The notes under the pieces were generated by a model that saw nothing but the letters and a program-made list of their open reading frames with translations, was not told the DNA's origin and searched no databases. A stretch of DNA of 64,000 nucleotides from Algorimicrobium sp002414705 (GTDB taxonomy: Bacteria > Bacteroidota > Bacteroidia > Flavobacteriales > Flavobacteriaceae): contig CAXAUF010000001.1 in the NCBI GenBank assembly GCA_963972425.1, forward strand, positions 1 to 64,000. The letters are read 5' to 3'. The stretch's first letter is position 1, and every line of letters starts with the position of its first letter. This document shows, piece by piece, positions 8,273-17,542 of this stretch. The position numbers and the translations under genes are program-made.

Positions 8273-8449
8273 CTACTCTATATTTGAATTGTTCTTATTA
8301 TATCTGTAAATAACGTATGCAATGATTACAAGCACCAAAAACGGCACAAAAGAGCCTATGAATATGCCTATTCCATACTCATTATTTGGTGCGTTTTTTA
8401 CTTTCTCTTCAATATTTACTTCTTGTAAGAAAGAAATAAGTGCCATCAT
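8273..8449 (-). CDS. 58-aa single-pass membrane micro-protein
   Basis: The ORF runs from ATG 8447-8449 (a second ATG at 8444-8446) to TAG 8273-8275. The product has an amphipathic acidic N-terminal half (LQEVNIEEKVKNAPNNEYG) and then a strong transmembrane helix (residues about 26-48, IGIFIGSFVPFLVLVIIAYV). It ends with a polar tail (YRYNKNNSNIE). It sits 25 nt downstream of the MATE gene's stop on the same strand and 1 nt upstream of the 26-aa ORF. The family is unknown. It could be a small subunit or regulator of an envelope complex, but nothing proves this. Confidence 0.6.
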   Translation of the reverse strand: MMALISFLQEVNIEEKVKNAPNNEYGIGIFIGSFVPFLVLVIIAYVIYRYNKNNSNIE

Positions 8450-8474
8450 ATTACTACAAGGTTAGATGCCAAAG

Positions 8475-9809
8475 TTACTGTTTTTCCGAAAGCGGTAAAA
8501 ATTCTTTTCTGAATTTTATAATTAGCGGTAAGCCTCTTGCAATAATCCAAAATGTAAATGCAATAAAAATGCCGTAGAGTTTATAATCCAAGCTATCCAA
8601 TAAAAATAACAGGGGAACAAAAACCAGAAAAGTTGCCATGAGTAGAACGTTTCGTAATGCTTTCATTTTACCCAGACCTTTAAACATACCATCAAAAATA
8701 AAAGCAATGGCGCAAAGCGGTTGCATGGCTAAAACAATCCAAAAAATAGTATTAAACTCGATTAAAACGGCATCTTCTTGTGTAAAAACATGTCCAATTA
8801 AATTATAGAAAATAGCACCAATTACTGCCATGATAATACCTAAAATAACACCGTATGTCATTAATTTATTACTCAAGGTAATGAGTTTACCATATTCTTT
8901 TCCGCCTAGTAATTTTCCTGATAAAATATTGCCAGCACTGGCATAACCGTCAATTATAAAAGCACCTAAAAACCATAAATTTATAGCAATGGTGTATGCT
9001 GCAATATATTTTTTTCCATAGCTGGTTGAAAAAGCACTCGCAAAATAAAGCGTAACATTTAGTGCTATGGTTCTCACAAATAAATTAAGAATCATTAGTG
9101 TAAACCTATTAATTTCTTTGTTAAATGGAAAACTAAAACGTAAAGGAATAGCTGTTTTTGTTAAAAGATAATAGGCTGAAATGGCAGCCATAAACATTTG
9201 TGCAATAATGCTTGCATAAGCTGCTCCTTTAATATTCATGGCTGGAATATACCCTTCAATTCCATAAACTAAAATGATATCCAACACAATATTAACACTG
9301 GCTCCAACAATAGCAATAATCATTGGGTAATAGGTGTTTTGAAGTCCTCTGAATGTGCCAAAAATGGCAATAGTAAATAGGGTAAACGGAAATCCAAATA
9401 CACGAATTTGGTAGTATTCTATGCTATAATCTAAAATTATATTGGATGCATTGTAGAGTTTAAAAATATTTTCGGCAAACGGGTAGGTTCCTAGAATTAT
9501 AAGAATGCTTAAGGATGTAATTATAAAAATAGCTTGAGCTGGTAAGTTTTTTACCTTGTCTAAATTATCGGCTCCAACATACTGCGAAACAATGGATGAA
9601 ATGGCGCTTCGGGTTTGTCCTAAAACCCAAATAAGCATAGAAATAAAAGTGCCTACTATACCAACAGCTGCTAATGATTCTGTAGCGTGTTCTGAAATAT
9701 TACCAACAATAGCTGTATCTGTAATAGATAAAATGGGTTCAGCTACACCAGCAATTAATGCTGGAATGGCTAATTTGTTTATATGTTTTAAACTTATGTT
9801 TGTGCTCAC
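8475..9809 (-). CDS. MATE family efflux transporter (DinF-like)
   Basis: The protein has 444 aa and 12 predicted membrane segments in two MatE halves. The N-terminus (HINKLAIPALIAGVAEPILSI) is typical of the Bacteroidota DinF-type group of Na+/H+-coupled multidrug exporters. The start codon is GTG (9807-9809). It overlaps the stop of the upstream acetyltransferase gene as GTGA, so translation is probably coupled. No better ATG exists before the first helix. The substrate is unknown. Confidence 0.88.
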   Translation of the reverse strand: MSTNISLKHINKLAIPALIAGVAEPILSITDTAIVGNISEHATESLAAVGIVGTFISMLIWVLGQTRSAISSIVSQYVGADNLDKVKNLPAQAIFIITSLSILIILGTYPFAENIFKLYNASNIILDYSIEYYQIRVFGFPFTLFTIAIFGTFRGLQNTYYPMIIAIVGASVNIVLDIILVYGIEGYIPAMNIKGAAYASIIAQMFMAAISAYYLLTKTAIPLRFSFPFNKEINRFTLMILNLFVRTIALNVTLYFASAFSTSYGKKYIAAYTIAINLWFLGAFIIDGYASAGNILSGKLLGGKEYGKLITLSNKLMTYGVILGIIMAVIGAIFYNLIGHVFTQEDAVLIEFNTIFWIVLAMQPLCAIAFIFDGMFKGLGKMKALRNVLLMATFLVFVPLLFLLDSLDYKLYGIFIAFTFWIIARGLPLIIKFRKEFLPLSEKQ

Positions 9810-10303
9810 AGGACAAATTCGTAACAGAAAAAGGGATATTCACTTTGCTTAGGAAAATAAATAGCTCCTAATTTCTTGTAATTGCGAAGTTCGTAAAACT
9901 TTTGGTTTCTGGCGTTTTTTGAAAAAGTATCTAACCTTATGGATATAAATTCATTTTTAATTGCAAAGTCTTCAGCAAATTTCATAAGTTTTTGTGCTAA
10001 ACCAGTTCTCTGATAATTAGGGTGAATGGCAAGTCTATGAATATACAAGTTGTTGCTGTTTGGTGTTAACCAAGATATGTCTTGATACTCGGTGTCCATG
10101 TAAGAAGAGATAACGATACAACCTATTATTGTTTCTTCTTCTAAAACATATAATTCGTTTCTAGAAACGTCATTTTCAAATGCGGCTCTATTTGGATACT
10201 GAGAATTCCATTGGTGTATGTTTTTAGAAACCATATCAATAGCACAGTCTTTTGTTATTTTTAAAATCGTATCAATATCTTCACTAGTTCCTTTTCTAAT
10301 CAT
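9806..10303 (-). CDS. GNAT family N-acetyltransferase
   Basis: The protein has 165 aa from ATG 10301-10303 (MIRKGTSEDID). An in-frame GTG at 10324 would add seven residues, but MIRKGT is the usual opening of this fold. The acetyl-CoA loop is visible as HPNYQRTGLAQKLM (about residues 103-116), and the C-terminal strands IRLDTFSKNARNQKFYE follow. The acceptor is unknown. It overlaps the MATE gene by 4 nt, so a two-gene operon is likely. It is divergent from the Usp gene. Confidence 0.87.
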   Translation of the reverse strand: MIRKGTSEDIDTILKITKDCAIDMVSKNIHQWNSQYPNRAAFENDVSRNELYVLEEETIIGCIVISSYMDTEYQDISWLTPNSNNLYIHRLAIHPNYQRTGLAQKLMKFAEDFAIKNEFISIRLDTFSKNARNQKFYELRNYKKLGAIYFPKQSEYPFFCYEFVL

Positions 10304-10313
10304 AATAAAAGCG

Positions 10314-10321
10314 TAAATTTG
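10314..10321 (+). promoter_or_regulatory. -7 element TAAATTTG of the universal stress protein gene
   Basis: It fits TAnnTTTG, 29 nt before the ATG at 10350, in the short divergent gap with the GNAT gene. No -33 TTG is at the right distance. Confidence 0.4.
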
Positions 10322-10349
10322 CACCTAAATTAGTTATAATTTTTTCAAC

Positions 10350-11147
10350 ATGAAGAATATTTTAGTACCAGTAGGATCGTCCAAAAATGCGGTTAGCCAT
10401 TTACAATATGCTGTAGATTTTGCCAAAGCTTTTGGTGCGAAAATTTATGTAGTTCAAGTTTATAACGTGTACTCTAAAGCAGGAACCATGATAAAAATTG
10501 ATCATATTTTAGAGCGTGAAAGTTATGAATTTTTGAAATCGCATGTAGCTAAAATAGACACAAAAGGTGTTGAGGTTATTGTGAAATCATTTAAAGGAAA
10601 ATTAGTAGATACGTTAGAATTAGTTTGTCATTCGTTGGATATTGATTTAATTATGATTGAGCCGCGTACCAATTCTTTACGTGACGAAGTATATCTTGGA
10701 AAAACGTCTGGGAAAATTATTAAACAAACTAATATTCCAGCGTTAATAGTACCAGAAGGTTTAAGTTTTAAACCTATTGTATATATTTTAGTGGCTCTAA
10801 AGTCGGCTATTATAAAAAAAGAATCTGCTTTAGAACCCTTAATATCTATAAAAAACCAATTCCGCTCCATAGTAAATTTACTATTGGTTAAAACACCATT
10901 TTATAACGAGGGTGATTTTGAAGTAAGTCTGGATTTAACAAAATTAATTACCAATACAACCAAAACTGAAAATGCGACTACATTCCAAGGTGTTTTAGAA
11001 CATTACAAGGATAATGATCCAGATATGTTATGTGTTGTAAGGCGTAAACGCGGATTTTTCTCTAAACTTTGGGAGAAGAACACCATATTGAAGAAAGATT
11101 TTCAGAGTAACACCTTGCCTGTTTTAGTGTTAAGTGGTTTGAAGTAA
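10350..11147 (+). CDS. Universal stress protein with two UspA domains
   Basis: The protein has 265 aa. Residues 1-135 form a UspA domain starting ILVPVGSSKNAVSHLQYAVDFAK and ending near IIKQTNIPALIVPE. The second half (about 140-265) is a degenerate Usp repeat ending KKDFQSNTLPVLVLS. The ATP-binding glycine motif G-2x-G-9x-G(S/T) is not clear in either half (TSGKIIKQTN only partly fits), so nucleotide binding is uncertain. The role is probably stress signalling in the cytoplasm. It is a single gene. Confidence 0.85.
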   Translation: MKNILVPVGSSKNAVSHLQYAVDFAKAFGAKIYVVQVYNVYSKAGTMIKIDHILERESYEFLKSHVAKIDTKGVEVIVKSFKGKLVDTLELVCHSLDIDLIMIEPRTNSLRDEVYLGKTSGKIIKQTNIPALIVPEGLSFKPIVYILVALKSAIIKKESALEPLISIKNQFRSIVNLLLVKTPFYNEGDFEVSLDLTKLITNTTKTENATTFQGVLEHYKDNDPDMLCVVRRKRGFFSKLWEKNTILKKDFQSNTLPVLVLSGLK

Positions 11148-11284
11148 ATGATTTTTCGAAAAACAGATTTATTTTAGTCGACAGTTAATTATGTTTGGTC
11201 TACACGTAACAGGTGTCTGACTAAAAAATATTTTGCTTATAATATATTCTCTTTATTTGCTAATTAAACTTTATACCTACTTAT

Positions 11285-14197
11285 ATGATTTCGAAAACTA
11301 CTCGAATAAAAGGATACGCCTTTTCATTAAATTTATTTTTACTTTTTTTATTATTTTCTAGTTTAGGAGTACAATCCCAAAACTGGGAAGTCGTACCTAA
11401 TTTACAGGGTATTGATTCTAATGAAACACACATTTCAATGTTTTTTCTTGACTCCAATACAGGATGGATTGGCAGAAATGATGGTACAATGCTAAAAACA
11501 ACCGATGGTGGAACAACCTGGACCGCGGTTGCTACTGGAATACGTGTTTTTGATATTTTCTTTATATCAGAAACCAAAGGTTGGGCTGTTGGTGATCTTA
11601 ATTCATACTATACAACTGATGGTGGTACCACTTGGACAACTGTTCAGGCAGGTATTACAGCAGGTTCTGAATCCCTTTTATCTGTGTTCTTTATATCAGA
11701 AACCAAAGGTTGGGCTTCAGGGTTTAACTATATTTACAGTACTGTAGATGGAGGTCTAAATTGGACACGTTTTTTACCAACAGGTGGTGTATTTAGTGAA
11801 ATTTATTTTACATCTGAAACCGTTGGATATTTTGTAGGTAGTATAAATTATATTTATAAAACTACAGATGGCGGAACAACTTGGTTACCACTTGATGCAG
11901 GAACTCCTTTTGCCACTCACAATTCTATTCATTTTGTAGATGATAATACAGCATTTGTTTGCGGTCAAGACGGTGTTATCAAGAAAACTACAGATGCAGG
12001 TTCAACATGGGTAAGTGTTAGAGAGCAAACATCTAATTCCCCAGATTTAAATGACATCTTTTTCGTAGATGCAAATAACGGTTGGGCTGTTGGTAATGAG
12101 CGTACAATTCTTCATACTACTGATGGTGGTGCCACTTGGACACAAGAAAACACGTTGTCTTCAGATAGATTCTTATCATACAGAGCTATAGCTTTTACAG
12201 GTCCAACAACTGGCTTTGCTTTATCTTATAGTGATTTGCAGACCTATAGTGTTGCCTTGGTTCCTGTTATAAATACTTTTTTACCAACAACTGGAACTTA
12301 TGGTGATACTGTTGTTATAACTGGTGAAAATTTAAACGGAACTACCGCTGTAACTATAGGTGGTGTTCCTGTTGAAACGTTTACGGTAGACTCTCCAACA
12401 CAAATAACCGTAACTGTTGGTCCTGGATTATCAGGAGATATTAGTGTAACAACTTTTGGAGGAACGAACGCGCTTTCTAGCTTTACATACATTAATCAGG
12501 ATCCGCAAATAGAAACGATTGATGATGTTAGTTTTTGTGACGCTTTAGATGTTTACACGGTGCCTGTAACAACATCTGATATAGAAACAAGTGCAGAAAA
12601 TTTAATACTTATAGCTACATCTAGCAATCCACTTTTAGTAACAGATGTTAATATTTCTGTGTCTGGAACAGATGCAGTAAAAACACTAAATATTATTCCA
12701 GAAATGGGTGCTGAAGGTGTAGTAACAATAACTGTTACCTTAACAGATGAAGCTGCAGGAATAAGTCAGACAACTTTTGAATTAACGGTTGGAGGTGACA
12801 TTTTAAACCCAGTTGCAGTAACACAAAATATTAGTGTGGATTTAGATGAAATGGGTAATGCCGTTATTACAGCACAAGAAATTGATTTTGGATCTAATGA
12901 TAATTGCTCATCTTCAGCAGGAGGTACAAACCCAATTTATTTGTCAGGCGGACAGACTAACAAATTATGGTCAATAACCCCAGGTGAAAATGTAACAACC
13001 CAAGAAATAGCAGTAGATTGGTCTGTAGTTGGCTTCTATGGAGGTGCTTTTTACCCTTCAAACTATGGTGGTCTAGAAGTTAATGAACTTACAGGAACTG
13101 TATATGTTGCAGGTGGTTTTGGTAATTCTAACTTTGTAATGTCTACACCTTTAAATGGCGGTTCCCCTATGGAGACTTTTGTAGGTGAAGCTAGTGAAAA
13201 TGCAACTTTAGATTTCGAAATAGATAATACAACGCAAGTTGTTTATATAGCAACATTTGCAGGTTTATACAAACAAACCATAGGTGCACCATCTCCAACT
13301 GTCATGGTTTCTAATACCAGTATTTTTAGTGTTACTCTGGATGTTGCTAATCAGGTATTATATTTTCTTTCAGAAGACGGTATCGGAAAAATAAATACAG
13401 ATGGAACAGGTTTGGTTGCAAATCAATTTCCAGTAACAAATCCAGGTAGAAGTATTACAATGGATACTGTAAATCAACGTCTGTTTTGGATTAACGAAGA
13501 TGATAATAGTATCTATACAGCTTTAACTAATGGTACTGAAACACCTTTTCAATTTTTAGATGGATCAGAGGTACCTGCAGACATGATAGTACTTGATTTT
13601 GTATCCTCAACGAGTGAATTGTATTTTGTGTTTACTGGTGGTGATTACTATGAACCAGAAGATACTGTTTTTAAAACGATAGCTGATGGTTCACCAATAA
13701 ATCCACAAATTATTGCTACGGGTAATTTTGGTGGCGTTACTGGCATAGCTGTTGGAAAAAATGTTGTACCAAGACCACTATTAACATTAACATTGGACAG
13801 AGACACTTTTACCTGTGCAGATTTAGGGCAGGATGTTTCTGTAACTTTAACAGCCACGGATAATTCAGGGAACGAAAGTACAGCTACCGCACTAGTTACT
13901 GTTACGGATACAAATGATTATTGCAGTACGTTAAGTACCACTCAATTTGATATAGATAATAGCATTATGTTATACCCAAATCCAGTTGGAAACACATTAA
14001 GCATTAAAAATAATTCAAATGTCAAAATTAATAGTTTACAAGTTTATGATTTACATGGTCGTGTAGTAATAAATAACACTATTAGTAACACCCAAGATTC
14101 TTTAGAAATTAATACAAGCAACCTACAAACCTCCGTTTATATTATTAAAATTAAAACGGCTACAGGTGTTATTGTAAAACGCTTTGTAAAGCAATAA
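11285..14197 (+). CDS. Multidomain secreted protein: YCF48/BNR repeats, IPT, propeller, T9SS CTD
   Basis: The protein has 970 aa. A signal peptide (1-32) is followed by six YCF48/BNR-like repeats (35-325) marked by TTDGGTTW motifs and GWAVG turns. Next are an IPT/TIG domain (328-402) and a cadherin-like strand domain (405-505). A HYR-like start comes next (NISVDLDEMGNAVITA, 515-530, to DNCSS about 543). About 285 residues of propeller-like repeats follow (YIATFAG, LYFLSEDGIGKI, RLFWINEDD). The HYR-like end is at 836-876 (LDRDTFTCADLG, TATDNSGN), and a type A T9SS sorting domain closes the protein (895-970, MLYPNPVGNTL). It is a cell-surface or secreted protein, possibly an adhesin; the ligand is unknown. 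A terminator follows at 14222. Confidence 0.85.
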   Translation: MISKTTRIKGYAFSLNLFLLFLLFSSLGVQSQNWEVVPNLQGIDSNETHISMFFLDSNTGWIGRNDGTMLKTTDGGTTWTAVATGIRVFDIFFISETKGWAVGDLNSYYTTDGGTTWTTVQAGITAGSESLLSVFFISETKGWASGFNYIYSTVDGGLNWTRFLPTGGVFSEIYFTSETVGYFVGSINYIYKTTDGGTTWLPLDAGTPFATHNSIHFVDDNTAFVCGQDGVIKKTTDAGSTWVSVREQTSNSPDLNDIFFVDANNGWAVGNERTILHTTDGGATWTQENTLSSDRFLSYRAIAFTGPTTGFALSYSDLQTYSVALVPVINTFLPTTGTYGDTVVITGENLNGTTAVTIGGVPVETFTVDSPTQITVTVGPGLSGDISVTTFGGTNALSSFTYINQDPQIETIDDVSFCDALDVYTVPVTTSDIETSAENLILIATSSNPLLVTDVNISVSGTDAVKTLNIIPEMGAEGVVTITVTLTDEAAGISQTTFELTVGGDILNPVAVTQNISVDLDEMGNAVITAQEIDFGSNDNCSSSAGGTNPIYLSGGQTNKLWSITPGENVTTQEIAVDWSVVGFYGGAFYPSNYGGLEVNELTGTVYVAGGFGNSNFVMSTPLNGGSPMETFVGEASENATLDFEIDNTTQVVYIATFAGLYKQTIGAPSPTVMVSNTSIFSVTLDVANQVLYFLSEDGIGKINTDGTGLVANQFPVTNPGRSITMDTVNQRLFWINEDDNSIYTALTNGTETPFQFLDGSEVPADMIVLDFVSSTSELYFVFTGGDYYEPEDTVFKTIADGSPINPQIIATGNFGGVTGIAVGKNVVPRPLLTLTLDRDTFTCADLGQDVSVTLTATDNSGNESTATALVTVTDTNDYCSTLSTTQFDIDNSIMLYPNPVGNTLSIKNNSNVKINSLQVYDLHGRVVINNTISNTQDSLEINTSNLQTSVYIIKIKTATGVIVKRFVKQ

Positions 14198-14221
14198 AAT
14201 AGCTTTCACACAAATTATAAT

Positions 14222-14260
14222 AGCACATACATCGTCATTTCGGTGTATGTGCTTTTGTTT
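14222..14260 (+). terminator. Intrinsic terminator after the BNR/IPT gene
   Basis: The 10-bp stem AGCACATACA/TGTATGTGCT (14222-14231 with 14244-14253) has a 12-nt loop and is followed by TTTTGTTTT. It lies 25 nt after the stop at 14197. Confidence 0.75.
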
Positions 14261-14294
14261 TAAAAAGCAATCGCATTAAAAATAAGCAAGAGTT

Positions 14295-15926
14295 ATGAAA
14301 TATTATGGGTTACCTTTTTTGTTATGCCTTTTTTTAAATTTCGGATTTAGTCAAAATACGGTTGGAACTATCGTGAACTCAAACGATGCTTTTTCTGGTT
14401 ATACCTTATTCTCTTTTGGCAAAAAAACATATTTAATAGATAACTGCGGACAACGTATTAACGAATGGACAAGCCAATATAATACCATTGGTGTTGTGTA
14501 TTTATTAGAAGATGGTTCCTTATTACGTTCGGCTACATTAAACAACTCCAATATTACATTTGGTGGTGTTTCAGGTCGGATAGAAAAATTTGATTGGGAC
14601 GGAAATTTAACGTGGAGTTTTGATTATTCAGACAATAATAAACGTTTACATCATGATTTTTATCCGCTACCAAATGGCCATATTTTAGCATTAGCCGTTA
14701 CAAAATTATCTAATCAACAAGCTCTAGATTTAGGGCGAGCTCCAGAAAATATAGTTGCTAATTTATATAATGAACAGATTATAGAAATTGAGCCACAAGG
14801 TGAAAGCAGTGCTAATATTGTTTGGATTTGGAATATTAAGGATCACCTTATTCAGGATTTCGATAGCTCTAAACCTAATTTTGGTAACATATCTGGACAT
14901 CCTGAACGTCTTAATGTTAATTACTTGAACGAAAATCCGCCAATTGCTAATTGGTTGCATTTTAATTCTATTCAATACAACCAAAGTTTAAAACAAATTA
15001 TATTAAGCTCTAGGTTATTAAGTGAAATTTATATTATTGAACATACAGAAACATCTGCAATAGCAGCATCCAATTCAGGAGGTATATATAATAAAGGTGG
15101 CGATTTTTTATACCGTTGGGGAAATCCGGAAGCCTATAATATGGGTACAACTACTTCTCAAAAACTATTTGGACAGCACTTTCCGCATTGGATTCCTGAA
15201 GGATTACCAGAAGAAGGGAAATTAATGATATTTAATAATGGTGCTCAAAGAACACCTAGTTTTTCTGAAGTGTTTATTTTGTCGCCACCAGTTACTGAAA
15301 GTGGTTTATATGAATTATTAGATGGACAAGCGTACAGCCCTCAACAACCAGATTACACCTATTACAATCAAGCAATGCCTGGAAGTTTTTATTCGCCCAT
15401 TGTTTCTGGTGCTCAAATGCTACCAAATGGACATATTTTAATTTGTGATGGTGATTCTGGACATTTTTTTGAAATTGATGACGAAGAAAATGTAGTTTGG
15501 GATTATGTGAGTCCTATTGTTAATTTAGGAATTTTAAACCAAGGAGACATACCAAGCGGTAATTTGGTTTTCAGAGCCACAAAATATGCAACAGACTATG
15601 CTGCTTTTAATAATCGTGATATAACGCCAGGTTTGCCTATTGAAATAAATCCAGATTTATCAGCATGCAATACATTATCTTCAGAATCTATTGTTGAAAC
15701 TAGTTTTAAAATGTATCCATTACCTGCTCATCAGTTTTTGAATATTACGAGTAGTAAACCTATAAATAGCATCACAATCTACAATGCTTTTGGTCATATT
15801 ATAAAAACACAACCCGTTAAAAAACTGACAACACAAATTAATGTTTCAACTTTTTCAACAGGTTTGTATTTTGTTGTTTTAAAAATTGGGAATGATAGTT
15901 TTACTAGAAAAATGATTAAATCTTAA
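14295..15926 (+). CDS. Arylsulfotransferase-like beta-propeller protein with T9SS CTD
   Basis: The protein has 543 aa with a signal peptide (1-19, ending FGFSQ). The body resembles the arylsulfotransferase (ASST) family. It has repeated propeller blades with GNLTWSFDYSD, LHHDFYPLPNGHILALA, LPNGHILICDGDSG and ENVVWDYVSP motifs, and conserved His in HHD and in HFPHWIPEG. ASST enzymes transfer sulfate between phenols, but activity is not assured, since many Bacteroidota members are uncharacterised. The C-terminus (470-543, MYPLPAHQFLNI to FTRKMIKS) is a type A T9SS sorting domain. The gene has its own leader after a terminator. Confidence 0.8.
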   Translation: MKYYGLPFLLCLFLNFGFSQNTVGTIVNSNDAFSGYTLFSFGKKTYLIDNCGQRINEWTSQYNTIGVVYLLEDGSLLRSATLNNSNITFGGVSGRIEKFDWDGNLTWSFDYSDNNKRLHHDFYPLPNGHILALAVTKLSNQQALDLGRAPENIVANLYNEQIIEIEPQGESSANIVWIWNIKDHLIQDFDSSKPNFGNISGHPERLNVNYLNENPPIANWLHFNSIQYNQSLKQIILSSRLLSEIYIIEHTETSAIAASNSGGIYNKGGDFLYRWGNPEAYNMGTTTSQKLFGQHFPHWIPEGLPEEGKLMIFNNGAQRTPSFSEVFILSPPVTESGLYELLDGQAYSPQQPDYTYYNQAMPGSFYSPIVSGAQMLPNGHILICDGDSGHFFEIDDEENVVWDYVSPIVNLGILNQGDIPSGNLVFRATKYATDYAAFNNRDITPGLPIEINPDLSACNTLSSESIVETSFKMYPLPAHQFLNITSSKPINSITIYNAFGHIIKTQPVKKLTTQINVSTFSTGLYFVVLKIGNDSFTRKMIKS

Positions 15927-15992
15927 AAAGTTAGGATATATTCAAAAAAAAAAAACGAAATTTGGCAAGTCTAAACCATTAAATTTAGTCGT

Positions 15993-16069
<77 letters not shown>

Positions 16070-16079
16070 CAATTTAAAT

Positions 16080-16110
16080 AGAGTCTTTATATTTTTATAG
16101 AGGCTCTTTT
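16080..16110 (+). terminator. Terminator after tRNA-Ala
   Basis: AGAGTCTTTATA (16080-16091) and TATAGAGGCTCT (16096-16107) form a 12-bp stem with G-U pairs, followed by TTTTATTTT. It overlaps the 3' end of the convergent hydrolase gene, whose stop is at 16109. Confidence 0.6.
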
Positions 16111-16948
16111 ATTTTATAAAATCCATACTTTTTATTACTACATTTTTTAACTTTTCTGGAAGTTGGTCCTTTTCCCAAGGATGTTTTGAGTCAAAAACAT
16201 GATTCGTGTTTTCAATTGGTAATAAAACACTTTTTGGGTTCCAAGTATGTAATGATTTTGCTTCATTAAAGGAGACAGATGGATCCATATCTCCATGAAT
16301 AATAAGATGTGGGATGGCTATTTTTTTGGTTGCTAGCTCAATATTTAATCGGGTTTCATTGGCTTTAAAATCTTCATAAAATTGATAATTATGAGGCATG
16401 TGTTGTTTGGTTCTTCCGTTTAAAACATATTTTACGCCATCTTTTTTCCAGTGTTCTAAATCGCTAATTGTTGCTGTTCTTTTAGAAAAATCGGAAACAC
16501 TAGCCCAAGTAATTAGGTTTTTTATGTTTGAATTCTCGGACGCAAATATAGTAGCAATGCCGCCACCTCTAGAATGACCTATAAGGGTTACTTTCTTTTT
16601 GTTAATCTCTTTATTATAGGGATTATCTTCTGAAAGTAAAAAATCTACTAAATTTCCAAGATCGTATAACTCTTTGCTATAGTTGTTTTCTGCAAAAGCC
16701 TCTAAATCTGGAAAATCTATCGGTTTTTCAACTGTTCCGCCATTGTGTGAAAAGTTGAATTTCGCAAAAAAGAAATTCGCTTTCATAAAAGTTTCAGCTA
16801 CCAAATTCCAACTTCCCCAATCTTTAAATCCTTTATATCCATGACAAAAAATAACCAAATGTTTTGGTTTATCTGTCTTATTAAAATAGGCATCCCAAAC
16901 TATAGGTTTTTGTTCGTTTCTATGGAGAACAAGATTCTTTTTTATCAT
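16109..16948 (-). CDS. Alpha/beta hydrolase, dienelactone-hydrolase/BAAT-like
   Basis: The protein has 279 aa. The oxyanion strand is LVIFCHGYKGFKDWG (31-45). The nucleophile S126 lies in GHSRGGG. The acid is D222 in IHGDMDPSV, and the catalytic His is H250 in NTNHVF. There is no signal peptide, so it is cytoplasmic. The substrate is unknown. It starts 10 nt after the stop of the nuclease-like gene, so the two are probably in one transcript, perhaps with the AddB-like gene. Confidence 0.85.
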   Translation of the reverse strand: MIKKNLVLHRNEQKPIVWDAYFNKTDKPKHLVIFCHGYKGFKDWGSWNLVAETFMKANFFFAKFNFSHNGGTVEKPIDFPDLEAFAENNYSKELYDLGNLVDFLLSEDNPYNKEINKKKVTLIGHSRGGGIATIFASENSNIKNLITWASVSDFSKRTATISDLEHWKKDGVKYVLNGRTKQHMPHNYQFYEDFKANETRLNIELATKKIAIPHLIIHGDMDPSVSFNEAKSLHTWNPKSVLLPIENTNHVFDSKHPWEKDQLPEKLKNVVIKSMDFIK

Positions 16949-16958
16949 TAATTTTTCT

Positions 16959-17501
16959 TTATGCGTTTAGTTGTTGCCTTAAATCTTCAATACTCAATAT
17001 GTCATTTAAATGGCAATTATCAATTTCAAATAAATCGGCAAAGGTTCTAAATTTCGTATTATTGGTGCGTGTTCTTATAGTTCCTTTTGGGAAGAAGCGT
17101 CTTTTTTCTATAAAATCTGTTTTAGGTATCCAGCCACAAACGGTCAGTTCTTGTTTTATTTTATGGTAACTACAAAAAATATAAATATCTGTTTTAAAGT
17201 AGTCTTGAAGTTTTAAAAAATTGTTTGTGTAACTTTTTCTAACATCTGTAGTGCGTCCCATGGTTTTTACATCAATGTTTTTTTTGTTTACAATTAAATC
17301 CACTCCATTGTCACAACCACCAGAACCATCAACCTTACCTAAATTAAAAAAGGACATGATTACAGATTGTCCAATAATACCAGTAAGTTGTTGTGTTTTG
17401 GTGCCATTTGCTGTAAATCGTTTTCCGAAGTTATGTTTTTTAACAACGGTTTCGCAATGAGTGATTATATCTTTTTCTACTTTAACAGTAAACATACACA
17501 T
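16959..17501 (-). CDS. Uncharacterised protein, possible PD-(D/E)XK endonuclease fold
   Basis: The protein has 180 aa and I do not recognise it as a named family. It has the arrangement of a restriction-type nuclease core: a helix with GIIGQSVIMSFF (41-52), then GVDLIV (66-71), then a strand with D77-V-K79 (NIDVKTMG). That is the D...(D/E)xK pattern, with Q45 where some families keep Q or E. The second half is basic (KKRRFFPKGTIRTRTN region), which suits nucleic-acid binding. No methylase gene is adjacent. It follows the AddB-like gene by 41 nt and precedes a hydrolase by 10 nt. A start at ATG 17493-17495 (MFTVKVEKD) is equally possible. Confidence 0.55.
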   Translation of the reverse strand: MCMFTVKVEKDIITHCETVVKKHNFGKRFTANGTKTQQLTGIIGQSVIMSFFNLGKVDGSGGCDNGVDLIVNKKNIDVKTMGRTTDVRKSYTNNFLKLQDYFKTDIYIFCSYHKIKQELTVCGWIPKTDFIEKRRFFPKGTIRTRTNNTKFRTFADLFEIDNCHLNDILSIEDLRQQLNA

Positions 17502-17542
17502 GTTATCTTATAGATAATTTACTGTAAGATACTAAAAATGTG

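Noticed and set aside
8191..8474. Reading the gap as a CcoQ/FixQ-like cytochrome oxidase subunit
   Set aside because: No cbb3 oxidase genes are nearby and no specific FixQ motif is seen, so the products are left as unknown membrane proteins.
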